A stretch of DNA of 64,000 nucleotides from Spartobacteria bacterium (lineage in GTDB: Bacteria > Verrucomicrobiota > Verrucomicrobiia > Chthoniobacterales > Chthoniobacteraceae), in the NCBI GenBank assembly GCA_021324825.1, contig JAJPII010000020.1:30665-94664 (forward strand), written 5' to 3'. Positions 16,445 to 25,194 of this stretch are shown here, piece by piece. The notes under the pieces were generated by a model. That model was not told where the DNA came from. It saw only the letters and a program-made list of their open reading frames with translations, and did not search any database. Made by a program: the position numbers and the translations under genes. Each line of letters begins with the position of its first letter. Positions within the stretch are counted from its first letter, which is position 1.

Positions 16445-18004
16445 ATGTTCATCACCACCGCCATCGACTACACGAACGCGCCGCCGCACATAGGGCACGC
16501 TTACGAGAAAGTGCTGGCCGACGCCATCGCGCGCTACCGGCGGCTGAAAGGCGAGCAGGTTTACTTCCTCACCGGCGTCGACCAACACGGCCAGAAGGTG
16601 CAGCAAGCCGCGGAGAAGGAAGGCATCCCCCCGCTCGCCTTCGCCGAACGCATCTCCGCCTCCTTTCTCGCGCTCTGGGAAAAGCTGGGCGTCGAGCCGG
16701 ACGGCTGGGCGAAGACGACCGATCCCCGCCATGCCCTGGCGGTCCGCAAGATTCTCCAGTCCCTTTACGAAAAGGGAGACCTCTACAAAGCGGCCTATGC
16801 CGGGTTCTACAGCGTGCGGCAGGAACAATTCCTCACCGAAAAAGAGCGCGGCCCGGACGGCGAATTCGGCCCGGAATGGGGACAAGTCATCGAGATCGAG
16901 GAGGAGAACTGGTATTTCAGGCTCTCCTCCTACGGCGAATGGCTCAACCGTTTCGTCGAAGCCCGGCCCGATTTCGTCCTTCCAAATTTCCGGCGCGCCG
17001 AATTGTTGAACGCCATCGGGAAAGTCTCGGGCGATCTCTGCATCTCCAGGCCAAAGACCCGGCTCGCATGGGGCATCGAACTCCCGTTCGACCCTCTCTA
17101 CGTCACCTACGTCTGGTTCGACGCCCTCATCAACTACCTCAGCTTCGCCGGTTACCTCGCCGAGCCGGACGCCGGTCTCCCCGATTTTTCCGAATTATGG
17201 AACCCGCGCGCCCTGCACGTCATCGGCAAGGACATCCTGAGTCCGCCGCACGGCATCTACTGGCCAATCATGCTGCACGCCATCGGCTTCCCCGACGACC
17301 GGATGCCGCAACTCCTCGTCCACGGCTGGTGGAACCTCGGCGGCGCGAAGATGAGCAAGACGCTTGGCAACGTCGTCGACCCCTCCGCCCTCGCGGACAA
17401 ATACGGCGCCGAATGCCTGCGCTACGCCCTCCTGCGCGACATCGCCACGGGCCATGACGCCGATTTCAGCGAAGACCGCCTCCGGCAGCGCTACAACGCC
17501 GACCTCGCCAACGACCTGGGGAATCTCCTCAACCGCACATTGAACATGATCCAGCGCTACCGTTCGGGCGTCGTGGTAAAATCAAACGGCGAAGGCCCGC
17601 TGTCCGGCCTGGCGGCGCAAATGGCGGGGACCTACCGGCAACGCTTCGACGAGTTCCAGGTCCACTCGGCGCTGGAGGCGATCTGGAGCTTCATCTCCGA
17701 GTGCAACGCCTTCGTGGAAAAATCGGCGCCGTGGAAGCTCGCCAAAGACACGGCGCGCTCCGCCGCCCTGGATGGCGTGCTCTACGACCTGGCGGAGTCC
17801 TTGCGAATAATAGCCGTCCTGGTCTCTCCGGTTCTGCCAAAAGCCGCGCGTTCGATGTTCGACCAGTTGAGAGTCACGGAGGAACCTTCCCTGGGAAACG
17901 CAAGCTGGGGAGGATTGCCGGACGCCCACGCCGTTGGAAGCCCGAGCCCACTATTTCCGCGCCTGGATGAGGACACTCCTCCCCTCAAAGCTTCTGGAAG
18001 ATGA
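16445..18004 (+). CDS. metG: Methionyl-tRNA synthetase
   Basis: 519 residues. Class I synthetase signatures are HIGHAYEKV near residue 16 and KMSKTLGN near residue 303, with GVDQHGQKVQ and YVWFDALINYL between them. It charges initiator and elongator tRNAMet. The insertion that normally carries zinc-binding cysteines reads GFYSVRQEQFLTEKE, so this is the zinc-free type. It lacks the C-terminal EMAP/tRNA-binding domain found in longer forms. The stop codon overlaps the 3' end of the convergent GH13 gene by about 20 bases. A weak ribosome site AAGGAC lies just before the ATG. Confidence 0.95.
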   Translation: MFITTAIDYTNAPPHIGHAYEKVLADAIARYRRLKGEQVYFLTGVDQHGQKVQQAAEKEGIPPLAFAERISASFLALWEKLGVEPDGWAKTTDPRHALAVRKILQSLYEKGDLYKAAYAGFYSVRQEQFLTEKERGPDGEFGPEWGQVIEIEEENWYFRLSSYGEWLNRFVEARPDFVLPNFRRAELLNAIGKVSGDLCISRPKTRLAWGIELPFDPLYVTYVWFDALINYLSFAGYLAEPDAGLPDFSELWNPRALHVIGKDILSPPHGIYWPIMLHAIGFPDDRMPQLLVHGWWNLGGAKMSKTLGNVVDPSALADKYGAECLRYALLRDIATGHDADFSEDRLRQRYNADLANDLGNLLNRTLNMIQRYRSGVVVKSNGEGPLSGLAAQMAGTYRQRFDEFQVHSALEAIWSFISECNAFVEKSAPWKLAKDTARSAALDGVLYDLAESLRIIAVLVSPVLPKAARSMFDQLRVTEEPSLGNASWGGLPDAHAVGSPSPLFPRLDEDTPPLKASGR

Positions 18005-20339
18005 GGAAGCCCGAGGCGGGAAGGTTTGCCTGGAAACGCCCGCCGGAAACAGGGATGTCCGCGCCGAAATTGCCGACGCCTTTTCCGCCGTAGATAAAGG
18101 CGTCGCTGTTGAAGATTTCACGCCAGGAACCGTCCGGAAGCCGCGACGGATCGGTTTGAACGACGTAGCCATTTAAATACGGCCGGTTCGCGAGGCTGGC
18201 GACGATCAGCAGCATGTCGTTCCCGGCGCTGCGGGTGAAGGCGATGACGCGGTTCGCGCCGATGGCGTGGAGGATGTCGATCTGCAATGACCGCGCGGCG
18301 GGATGCGAACGGCTTAACTTGATGGCTTCCTGATAGAAGCGGAACAGGTTCGCTCCGATCCCGGCGCGATCTCCGAAGAGGTCTTCCCGGTTCTGCATGA
18401 AGGTGTCGTATTTATAAAGCTTCCGGGCGCCGATTTCTTCACCCATGAAAAACATCGGCGTGCCCGCGGAAAGGAGGGTGAGGCCGAATGCCGCGCGACA
18501 ACGCGCTTCCGCGGCGTCGCGGGTGGCTCCGAGGAGCGGGGCGCCGTTGACGGCGCAGACGATTGTCCGCTGGGTGCCGCCCGCGTTGCCCGCCTCGTCG
18601 TGCGACTCGTTATAGACGATCTGGTTCAGCCTGCTGTCGTAGAGGACGCCCGCGAATTGTTCGATGGCCAGCGGCGAGTCGTCCCCCGCGCCGGCGTTCT
18701 TGATGAGCCGGGCGGCGCCCCCCGCCATGTCGGAATCGCCGATGAGGTTGTGGTAGAAGGCGGCGCACCAGGTCGAGTCAAAGCCAAGCCCCCCGATGTC
18801 CGGCGATTGGGTTACGGCGGCCCAGCCGGTGTGATCTTCCGCGATCAACAGGGCGGCGGGCCGGATGAGGCGGATGGTGCGACTCCATTCCTGGAGCATT
18901 TTGACGCCGAACAGGTTGGCGTTTCCGACGGAATGGCCGTTCGCGTGCAGGACATTGTCGCGATGGATGGCCTGGGTGAGATCGACGCGCATCCCGTCGA
19001 CGTGGAATTCCTCGAAGAAGGCGGCCGCGCTGCTGACGAAAAGATGCCGGACGATCTCCTCCCAATAACGCGGGGCGTAGCCGGTCGAGCCGTTGTCGAT
19101 GTAACCGCCGTCCGGCGAGGCGTACGAGGCCGGATCGCCCTCGTACCAGTAGTAGATATTCTGTTCGGGAGCGTCCGAGTCGTATTGCCATTGGTCGCGC
19201 GCCGCGCTGAAGTCGAAGTGGTTGTAACAGACATCCTGCAACACGGCGACGCCGCACCGGTGGCATTCCCGGACGAAGCGCTTGTAATCGTCGCGGCTGC
19301 CCGCGATGGACTCTATGACGAAGTAATGGGAATCGCCGTAACCCCAGCCCGCGCCGCCGGAGAATTCGCACATGGGAAGCAACTCGACCGCATTGACGCC
19401 GAGGTCGCAGAGATACGGCAGCAGGTCCACGGCGTCCCGCAAAGTTCCCGGGCCGTCCTTGCCGGGGCCGCCGAGGGCGTTGACGTGCAGTTCGTAGATG
19501 ATGAGGTCCGAAAGCCGCGCGGGGACGGGAAGACCGGAGGTAAACTCGTCTTGCCAGAAATCGGATTCCGGGATGCCATCCACGGTATCGAGGCTGGTGA
19601 CGACGCTGCAGCTTTTCGAGCCGTCCAGGGTCTCGGGGGTTCCCGTGAAGTGCGCGCCCGCGGGGTTGAACGCGCCGCAGCCGATCTGGTCGCGGGAGAA
19701 AAGGTCGGTCCTGTAAACCGTCTCCCCCTGGGCGTTCCGGATGCGATACATATAGGGAACGCCTTGGTAATCGCAAAAGCCGGGAAGGACGGGGCTTTCC
19801 CATATGCCGCAATCCCCGCGCTGGAGAGGGATTGGCCGCCGCGAAGGATCGATCCCGTCTCCGTCATCGGCGATGTAGCCGTTTGCCGGCAGTCCGAAGA
19901 CGACGTCGATGGCGAGGGCGTTCGGCGCCCACACGGAGAACCGGAGACCGGGGTCGGCATCCGGCGCCGTGTAGTATTTGCGGGCCCCGAGGCGGCGCGT
20001 ATAGGTGAGGTGGAAGTCCTGCAAGGCGGTGTCGCCGCCGAGTTGAAAGGAACGATAGCGATCCGCGGAAGTCGGGTCGTTCACCTGGGTCGGGATGCCC
20101 CAAAGATTGGTTCCCGAAGGGCCGTCGAGTTTTACGCCCCACCGGAATTGCGCGCCTTCATCCGCAAGATCCACCGAAGCCGTAAAGCAGGGGCAGCCGT
20201 CTTCCGCGACGCCCGGAGTCATTGGCGTCTCGCTCCACGTCGCGGAGTAGCGGCCCGAGTTATCCCACGTGCCGGTAAGGCGGGCGTTGCTGAAAATCGA
20301 CCGCCTCAGCCCGGTCAAGTACCGGAACCGGACGATCAC
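17985..20339 (-). CDS. GH13 alpha-glucan-active enzyme (branching-enzyme/isoamylase-like)
   Basis: 784 residues, GTG start. Residues about 120-260 look like an N-terminal CBM48-type domain (GLRFSVWAPNALAIDVVF). The catalytic barrel shows GH13 regions: DVCYNHFD, the nucleophile in GMRVDLTQAI (about residue 450), acid/base Glu in LIAEDHTG (about 500) and NESHDEAG (about 580). It is followed by a C-terminal beta domain. It resembles glucan-branching enzymes and glycogen-debranching homologues; specificity cannot be fixed. No signal peptide, so intracellular glycogen-type metabolism is likely. The GTG overlaps the last base of the HpnH-like gene stop, implying coupled translation. Confidence 0.85.
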   Translation of the reverse strand: MIVRFRYLTGLRRSIFSNARLTGTWDNSGRYSATWSETPMTPGVAEDGCPCFTASVDLADEGAQFRWGVKLDGPSGTNLWGIPTQVNDPTSADRYRSFQLGGDTALQDFHLTYTRRLGARKYYTAPDADPGLRFSVWAPNALAIDVVFGLPANGYIADDGDGIDPSRRPIPLQRGDCGIWESPVLPGFCDYQGVPYMYRIRNAQGETVYRTDLFSRDQIGCGAFNPAGAHFTGTPETLDGSKSCSVVTSLDTVDGIPESDFWQDEFTSGLPVPARLSDLIIYELHVNALGGPGKDGPGTLRDAVDLLPYLCDLGVNAVELLPMCEFSGGAGWGYGDSHYFVIESIAGSRDDYKRFVRECHRCGVAVLQDVCYNHFDFSAARDQWQYDSDAPEQNIYYWYEGDPASYASPDGGYIDNGSTGYAPRYWEEIVRHLFVSSAAAFFEEFHVDGMRVDLTQAIHRDNVLHANGHSVGNANLFGVKMLQEWSRTIRLIRPAALLIAEDHTGWAAVTQSPDIGGLGFDSTWCAAFYHNLIGDSDMAGGAARLIKNAGAGDDSPLAIEQFAGVLYDSRLNQIVYNESHDEAGNAGGTQRTIVCAVNGAPLLGATRDAAEARCRAAFGLTLLSAGTPMFFMGEEIGARKLYKYDTFMQNREDLFGDRAGIGANLFRFYQEAIKLSRSHPAARSLQIDILHAIGANRVIAFTRSAGNDMLLIVASLANRPYLNGYVVQTDPSRLPDGSWREIFNSDAFIYGGKGVGNFGADIPVSGGRFQANLPASGFLIFQKL

Positions 20340-21634
20340 TAGGCCGCGACGACGTCGGGCGTTTCTTTCTTGCCCGTGAGGTGGCCCTTGCCGACGGTGA
20401 CGCCATTATAGGCCTTCTCCTCGATATCCGGGTCGACCGGGCCGGGTTTGGGCCTCGGCGCGAAGTTGAACCGGATATTCTTCCAGGTGTCGCCCGGCTT
20501 CGCGTTGTCGCCGAGCATCGCGCTCGGTTCGTAGCCGCAGTGGACCATGCAATTCTCGCAACGGGCGTCGCGCGCGACGCCGTTGACGACGCCGTAGTTC
20601 TCCCATTGCACCTTCTCGAGCAACTCGGCGTAGGAGGCGAAATGGCCGTCGGTCATGAGGTAGCAAGGCGCCTTCCACCCGCGGATGTTCCGCGTGGGGA
20701 TGGCCCAGGCCGAGCAGGTCAACTCGCGCTTGCCTGCGAGGAATTCCAGGTAGATCGGCGTGCCGAAAAGCGTGTAGGTCTTTCCCCATTCCTCGACCTT
20801 CTGGAATTTCTCGACGGTCTTTTTCCGCGTCAGGAAGAAATTCTCGGGGTCGAGGTTCAGCCGCTTCATCATGTCTTTCTTCGCGGCGTCGTATTCGTAG
20901 CCGGGGGAGATGGTGTGCCCGTCCACCTCCAGCGTCGTCAGGAAATCGAACATCTGTTCGATCTCGCCCATGTCGGTTTCCTTGTAGATGGTCGTGTTTG
21001 TGGCGACCTGGTACCCCAGGATTTTCGCCATCCGGATGGCGAAGATGCATTCCTTGAAGACGCCTTCGCGCTCGACGATAAGGTCGTGCGTCCGTTCCAG
21101 GCCGTCAAGATGGACGTTCCAATACATCCACTTGCTGGGGCTGATAACGGCTTTGGCGGTGTCCTTCGGGCCTTTGCGAACCTCGGCGGCGTCCTTTTCG
21201 GAAACAAGCTCGGCTTGAAGGAGTTTTTGCAACGTCGCCTCCGCCGCCCCGCGGTCGCGGACGTATTCGGAGGCGAGGTATTCCCTCATCTTCTTCCGCA
21301 TGAACATGGCGTTCGTGCAGATATAGACGATGCGCTTCTGTTCGAGCAGCCCCTGGACGAGCGCCTCGATGTGCGGGTAAATAAGCGGCTCGCCGCCACA
21401 GATGGAGACCATCGGCGCGTTGCATTCGGCGGCGGCCCCAAGGCAATCCTCCAGGGACATCATGTCCTTGAGGGAGGTTGAGTATTCCCGGATGCGTCCG
21501 CAACCGGTGCAGGTGAGATTGCAAGTGTGGAGCGGCTCGAGCTGGAGCACGGTGGCAAACTTCTCCGTCCGGCGAATCTTATGACCGATAATATACGCGG
21601 CGATCTTTGCGGTTAAAGGAAGCGGAAATCTCAT
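20339..21634 (-). CDS. HpnH-like radical SAM protein (adenosyl-hopene transferase family)
   Basis: 431 residues. The radical SAM motif CNLTCTGC (residues 38-45) binds a 4Fe-4S cluster; MVSICGGEPLIYP, VHLDGLERTHD, TISPGYEYDAA, PTRNIRGWKAPCYLM and CENCMVHCGYEPSAM follow the HpnH order, which builds the side chain of bacteriohopane lipids. Compared with HpnH (about 330-380 residues) there is an insertion of about 45 residues after YICTNAMF and another near residue 265. No squalene-hopene cyclase or other hpn genes are in the window, so the true substrate may differ. Coupled to the GH13 gene downstream. Confidence 0.75.
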   Translation of the reverse strand: MRFPLPLTAKIAAYIIGHKIRRTEKFATVLQLEPLHTCNLTCTGCGRIREYSTSLKDMMSLEDCLGAAAECNAPMVSICGGEPLIYPHIEALVQGLLEQKRIVYICTNAMFMRKKMREYLASEYVRDRGAAEATLQKLLQAELVSEKDAAEVRKGPKDTAKAVISPSKWMYWNVHLDGLERTHDLIVEREGVFKECIFAIRMAKILGYQVATNTTIYKETDMGEIEQMFDFLTTLEVDGHTISPGYEYDAAKKDMMKRLNLDPENFFLTRKKTVEKFQKVEEWGKTYTLFGTPIYLEFLAGKRELTCSAWAIPTRNIRGWKAPCYLMTDGHFASYAELLEKVQWENYGVVNGVARDARCENCMVHCGYEPSAMLGDNAKPGDTWKNIRFNFAPRPKPGPVDPDIEEKAYNGVTVGKGHLTGKKETPDVVAA

Positions 21635-21710
21635 TTGGCGGACATCATCGCAACGGACGGAGTCCTGTCAACTCCGAAAGGGCGACGGCAGATAATTTCT
21701 TTTTTATTTT

Positions 21711-21764
21711 CGCCCTGAGCGGCGTCGCCAGCCGCCTGGGGCGGGAAGGCAATGCCAAAGCGCC
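21711..21764 (-). repeat. Dispersed intergenic repeat, copy D (short form)
   Basis: Lies between the HpnH-like gene and the UbiD-like gene. On the minus strand it reads GGCGCTTTGGCATTGCCTTC, then a CCCGCCCCAGGCGGCTGG block, then GACGCCGCTCAGGGCG. It matches copy A (2192-2281) at both ends but lacks A's middle CAGCCGCCTCTACA-plus-spacer, as if a block had been deleted. No reading frame. The 140-base gap around it holds nothing else recognised, apart from an A/T-rich run at 21697-21710. Confidence 0.6.
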
Positions 21765-21776
21765 ATGCGGCAAGGT

Positions 21777-23234
21777 TCATCTTTCCAGTTGTTTCCGCAA
21801 TGCGTCGACTCTTGCCTTCACCGGGTCGTCCATCTTCAGAAGCTCGGGCCACCCGCGCAGATACCCTTCGCCCGGCAGTTTGCGCGTGGCGTCGATCCCC
21901 ATGTGCGAGCCGATGTTCGGCAGGCTCGGCCCGTGGTCGAGGGAGTCGCACGGATTTTTAATAAAAGTTGTGTCGCGTTGCGGGTCGGTGTTCGCGCAAA
22001 GGCGGAAGAGGACTTCGCTGGTGTTGTGGACGTCGCAATCTTCGTCCACGACGACGATGTATTTGGAAAACATCATCTGCCCCATGCCCCAGAGGCCGTG
22101 CATGATCTTATAGGCCTGGTAAGGGTATTGCTTGCGGATGCTGACGAAGACGAGGTTATGGAAGACGCCTTCGGGCGGCAGCGCCATGTCGACGATCTCG
22201 GGAAAATTCATCCTGAACACGGGCAGGAAGATGCGGACGCTGGCGTCGCCTATATAGAAATCCTCCATGGGCGGGATGCCGACGATGGTGGCGGGATAGA
22301 CCGCGTCCTTCCGGCGCGTAAGGGCGGTGAGATGAAAGACCGGGTAGGGATCGACGCCGGTGTAGAAGCCGGTGTGGTCGCCGAAAGGCCCTTCCGGCCG
22401 CGTCTCGCCAGGCTGGACGTAGCCTTCCAGGACGAAATCGGCGTCGGCGGGCACTTCCAGGTCGACGGTTTCGCAACGAACCAGTTCGACCGATTTCTTC
22501 CGGACAAAGCCGGCGAAGAGAATTTCATCCAGGCCGTCGGGCAACGGCGCCGTGGCGGCGAAGGTGTAGGCCGGATCGCCGCCGAGGCAAACCGCGACGG
22601 GCATCCGCTCGCCTCTTTCGTAGTAACGCTTGCCATGGCGCGCGCCGACTTTGTGAACCTGCCAATGCATCCCGGTGGTGCGGCCGTCGTAAATCTGCAT
22701 CCGGTAAACGCCGACGTTGCGTTCGCCGGTATCCGGGTCTTTCGTATGGACGTTGGGCAGGGTGATGAAGCGGCCGCCATCCTTCGGCCAGCATTTCAGG
22801 ATCGGCAGGTCGTCGAGAGAGAAGTCTTTTTCGATCACCTCCTTGCAAGGGCCGTCCTTTACGCGCTTTGGGCGGGCGTGGAGCAGATCGACGCCCTGTT
22901 TCAACAGCGTCCACCCTTCCTTCATGCTCGTGGGCGGCTTGGCCTTGAGGATGAGTTGCATCTGGTGCGCCAACTCCTCCACCTCCCCGACCTGGAGGGC
23001 CGCCGCCATCCGCTTTGCCGAGCCCATCGTATTGATTGCCAGCGGGAATGCGGAGGGTTTGCCGCCGATCGTCGGTTTCTCGAAGAGGAGCGCCTTCCCC
23101 CCGCCGGGCGATTTCATCTCGCGGTCCGCGAACTCGGTTATCTCCAGTTCCGTCGCGACCGGGATCGCGATGCGCCGCAACTCCCCGGCGCGCTCCAGCG
23201 CGGCGAGAAATTCGGAGAAGGAGCCGAACGCCAT
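21777..23234 (-). CDS. UbiD-family decarboxylase
   Basis: About 485 residues, the normal length for UbiD-type prenyl-FMN-dependent (de)carboxylases. Family phrases include GSFSEFLAALERAGELRRI, VGVYRMQIYDGRTTGMHWQ, GDPAYTFAATAPLPDGLDE, GPFGDHTGFYT and IVVVDEDCDVHN. The conserved Glu-Arg-Glu region required for catalysis is not positioned precisely. UbiD itself acts on 4-hydroxy-3-polyprenylbenzoate or, in other bacteria, a menaquinone precursor. UbiX (the cofactor maker) is not in the window. The ATG at 23234 follows one base after the upstream TAA, so it is in the lemA-TPM-TPM operon. Confidence 0.88.
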   Translation of the reverse strand: MAFGSFSEFLAALERAGELRRIAIPVATELEITEFADREMKSPGGGKALLFEKPTIGGKPSAFPLAINTMGSAKRMAAALQVGEVEELAHQMQLILKAKPPTSMKEGWTLLKQGVDLLHARPKRVKDGPCKEVIEKDFSLDDLPILKCWPKDGGRFITLPNVHTKDPDTGERNVGVYRMQIYDGRTTGMHWQVHKVGARHGKRYYERGERMPVAVCLGGDPAYTFAATAPLPDGLDEILFAGFVRKKSVELVRCETVDLEVPADADFVLEGYVQPGETRPEGPFGDHTGFYTGVDPYPVFHLTALTRRKDAVYPATIVGIPPMEDFYIGDASVRIFLPVFRMNFPEIVDMALPPEGVFHNLVFVSIRKQYPYQAYKIMHGLWGMGQMMFSKYIVVVDEDCDVHNTSEVLFRLCANTDPQRDTTFIKNPCDSLDHGPSLPNIGSHMGIDATRKLPGEGYLRGWPELLKMDDPVKARVDALRKQLER

Positions 23235-23235
23235 A

Positions 23236-23628
23236 TTATTTCGCTCCGGCGGGGAAGTGTTCAGCGAGCAGTTCCCCCACCTTTTCCACACCGTGGACGA
23301 TGGCGGTGGTGAACGATTCCTTTTTGAGATGCGCGGTCATGGCGGCGGTCACTTCCTGCCAGAAACCGTCGCCGCATTTCTCATGCACCGCGGCGTCGCC
23401 GATCACCGCGAAGACCCTGCTCTCCGGGGCCAGGTAGATAAGCGCGGACTTCGGCCTCTTGTTCATCCCGAGTTTATCGAACCGCCGTTGCGCGGACGCC
23501 ACCGCATCCGCCGCCTCCCGGTGCGAAATGTAAACGCGTATATGCCCCGAGGTCTTCTTTTCCGCGTTGGCGATGGCCGAGAGGATGCGGTCGTGATCCA
23601 GCTTGCTGACGAAATGGCGCGCCTTCAT
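23236..23628 (-). CDS. TPM-domain protein, short
   Basis: 130 residues of TPM fold: ILSAIANAEKKTSGHIRVYI, ALIYLAPESRVFAVIGDAAV, FWQEVTAAMTAHLKKE. TPM-domain proteins are found with LemA and in YgcG; roles proposed for relatives include phosphatase or membrane-linked stress function, but nothing is established for this one. It lacks both a signal peptide and the glycine-rich tail of its neighbour, so it is presumably cytoplasmic. Third of the minus-strand lemA operon, with its start directly after the preceding stop. Confidence 0.78.
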   Translation of the reverse strand: MKARHFVSKLDHDRILSAIANAEKKTSGHIRVYISHREAADAVASAQRRFDKLGMNKRPKSALIYLAPESRVFAVIGDAAVHEKCGDGFWQEVTAAMTAHLKKESFTTAIVHGVEKVGELLAEHFPAGAK

Positions 23629-24423
23629 TTACCAACTGCCTCCCGCTCCTCCGCCGCCCGTGCTCCCTCCGCCGGGCGTAACCCAGCCTCCTCCTCCGCC
23701 CCCTCCACCTCCACCTCCAGAAAATCCCCCTCCTCCGCCGCTGTTCATAAGACTGCCGAGAAGCATCCCGCCCGCGAAGTTCGAGAACCCGCCGCTGCTG
23801 TAAACCGTGCCGCGCGAGCCTCCGAAAAGCCGGAGCACCAGCGCGATAACGATGAGCCAGAAGACGAGACCCAGCAGCGACGTTCCGGGGCTGGCGTCCT
23901 GATGTCCGCCCTGCCGCTGATTCAGCGTCGTGCCGTCGCCTTTATATTCTCCGCGCGCGGCGGCCAGGATTGCATCCACGCCGCCGGAAAGACCCGCGTC
24001 ATAGTTCCCTTGTTTAAAGAACGGGGTGATCTGGGTGTCGATGATCCGCTTGCACAGCCCGTCCGGCAGCGCGCCCTCCAGGCCATAGCCCGTGACGATG
24101 TACATCCGGCGATCATTGATGAATACGAAGAGAACCGCGCCGTTGCTCTGCTTCTTCTGGCCGAACCCCCACTTCTGGAAAACGCGGATGCAGTAGTCGC
24201 CGACCGAGGAATCCGACTCCATCTTCGGATAGACGGCGACGATGACCTGGCTGGAAGTCTGCTTTTCAAAGTCCTCCAGTTTGGCGTTCAGGCGTTCCGC
24301 CGTGCCGGCGCCGGTTACGCGCGCATAATCGTTGAAATAATGATCCGGCGCGGGCGGGATGACTTCCGCCGCCCGGCAGACCATGGCCAGGACTAAAGCC
24401 GCAAGGAATATCCCGCGCTTCAT
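23629..24423 (-). CDS. TPM-domain membrane protein with glycine-rich tail (YgcG-like)
   Basis: About 264 residues. Signal peptide or anchor at the start (FLAALVLAMVCRAA), then a TPM domain (FNDYARVTGAGTAERLN, SSQVIVAVYPKM, SNGAVLFVFINDRRMYIVTG, DAILAAARG), a transmembrane helix (SLLGLVFWLIVIALVLRLF) and a strongly glycine-rich C-terminus. This architecture is that of YgcG-type proteins that accompany LemA. Start is ATG at 24423; an alternative GTG lies at 24426. The lemA stop overlaps this start (TGATG). The glycine-rich tail gives an antisense proline-rich frame that is not a gene. Confidence 0.88.
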   Translation of the reverse strand: MKRGIFLAALVLAMVCRAAEVIPPAPDHYFNDYARVTGAGTAERLNAKLEDFEKQTSSQVIVAVYPKMESDSSVGDYCIRVFQKWGFGQKKQSNGAVLFVFINDRRMYIVTGYGLEGALPDGLCKRIIDTQITPFFKQGNYDAGLSGGVDAILAAARGEYKGDGTTLNQRQGGHQDASPGTSLLGLVFWLIVIALVLRLFGGSRGTVYSSGGFSNFAGGMLLGSLMNSGGGGGFSGGGGGGGGGGGWVTPGGGSTGGGGAGGSW

Positions 24424-25061
24424 CACTGGACGGGCGGGGGCGTCCCGAAGTTAAAATCAACCTTCGGCGGAGTCTCCGAACCGGCGGTGGCGCTGAAGTA
24501 CGGTTTCGGCTTGAACCCCATCATCGGCGCGACGAAGACTCCGGGAAACCTCTGGATGCGCGTGTCATACGCCTGCACCGCTTCGTTGAACCGGCCCCGT
24601 TCCACGGAGATGCGATTCTCCGTTCCCGCAAGTTCCGCCTGGAGATCGGCGAAATTCTGGTTCGCCTTCAAGTCGGGATAGCGTTCGGAGACCACGAGCA
24701 ACCGCGAGAGAGCCGAGGAAAGCCCGTCCTGCGCGCGCTGGTATTTGGCAAGGTCCTCCGCGTTCGCGGGAGCGGAGTTCGGGTTGATCTTGACCTGGCC
24801 GACCGAGGCGCGCGCCTGCGTTATCTCCACCAGGGTCGATTTCTCGAAGTTGGCCGCGCCCGTCACCGTCTTGACGAGGTTCGGGATGAGATCGGCCCGG
24901 CGTTGATAGACGTTCTGCACCTGCGCCCACTGTTGATCGACGGCCTGCGAGCCGGAGACCATGCCGTTGTAAATGCCGATGCCGCTAAGGGCCGCGATGA
25001 TGACCGCGACAAAAAGAAGGACGACGACGAAAGCGAGACAACCGAGGACTGTTCTTTGCAT
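24423..25061 (-). CDS. lemA: LemA family protein
   Basis: 212 residues. N-terminal membrane helix (LGCLAFVVVLLFVAVIIAAL) followed by a long helical LemA domain: YNGMVSGSQAVDQQWAQVQN, RRADLIPNLVKTVTGAA, ITQARASVGQ, SRLLVVSERYPDLKANQNF and ENRISVERGRFNEAVQAY. LemA proteins are membrane-anchored four-helix proteins of poorly known function. This is the first gene of the lemA-TPM-TPM-ubiD operon and starts divergently from the polysaccharide barrel gene, about 130 bases away across a stem-loop. Confidence 0.93.
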   Translation of the reverse strand: MQRTVLGCLAFVVVLLFVAVIIAALSGIGIYNGMVSGSQAVDQQWAQVQNVYQRRADLIPNLVKTVTGAANFEKSTLVEITQARASVGQVKINPNSAPANAEDLAKYQRAQDGLSSALSRLLVVSERYPDLKANQNFADLQAELAGTENRISVERGRFNEAVQAYDTRIQRFPGVFVAPMMGFKPKPYFSATAGSETPPKVDFNFGTPPPVQ

Positions 25062-25082
25062 ACGCAGGGAAGATGCAGCACC

Positions 25083-25114
25083 CGCCGCGAAATTGATAAC
25101 AAAAATTCGCGGCG
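25083..25114. promoter_or_regulatory. Inverted repeat in the lemA/beta-barrel divergent region
   Basis: Arms CGCCGCGAA and TTCGCGGCG are perfect complements separated by an A/T-rich spacer (ATTGATAACAAAAA). It stands between two divergently transcribed genes, so it may be an operator or a structured leader for lemA. The AT-rich loop is conspicuous in this GC-rich region. No run of T follows on either strand, which argues against a terminator. Confidence 0.35.
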
Positions 25115-25194
25115 AAGTTTTCCCTCTTGCCTCACCCGAGCGATTCCGTTATGCACGTCGCGTTTGAATGGCCGCCCCATCTTTTTTTAATCCA

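Noticed and set aside
23603..23803. A short proline-rich plus-strand frame
   Set aside because: It is the complement of the glycine-rich tail of the YgcG-like protein.
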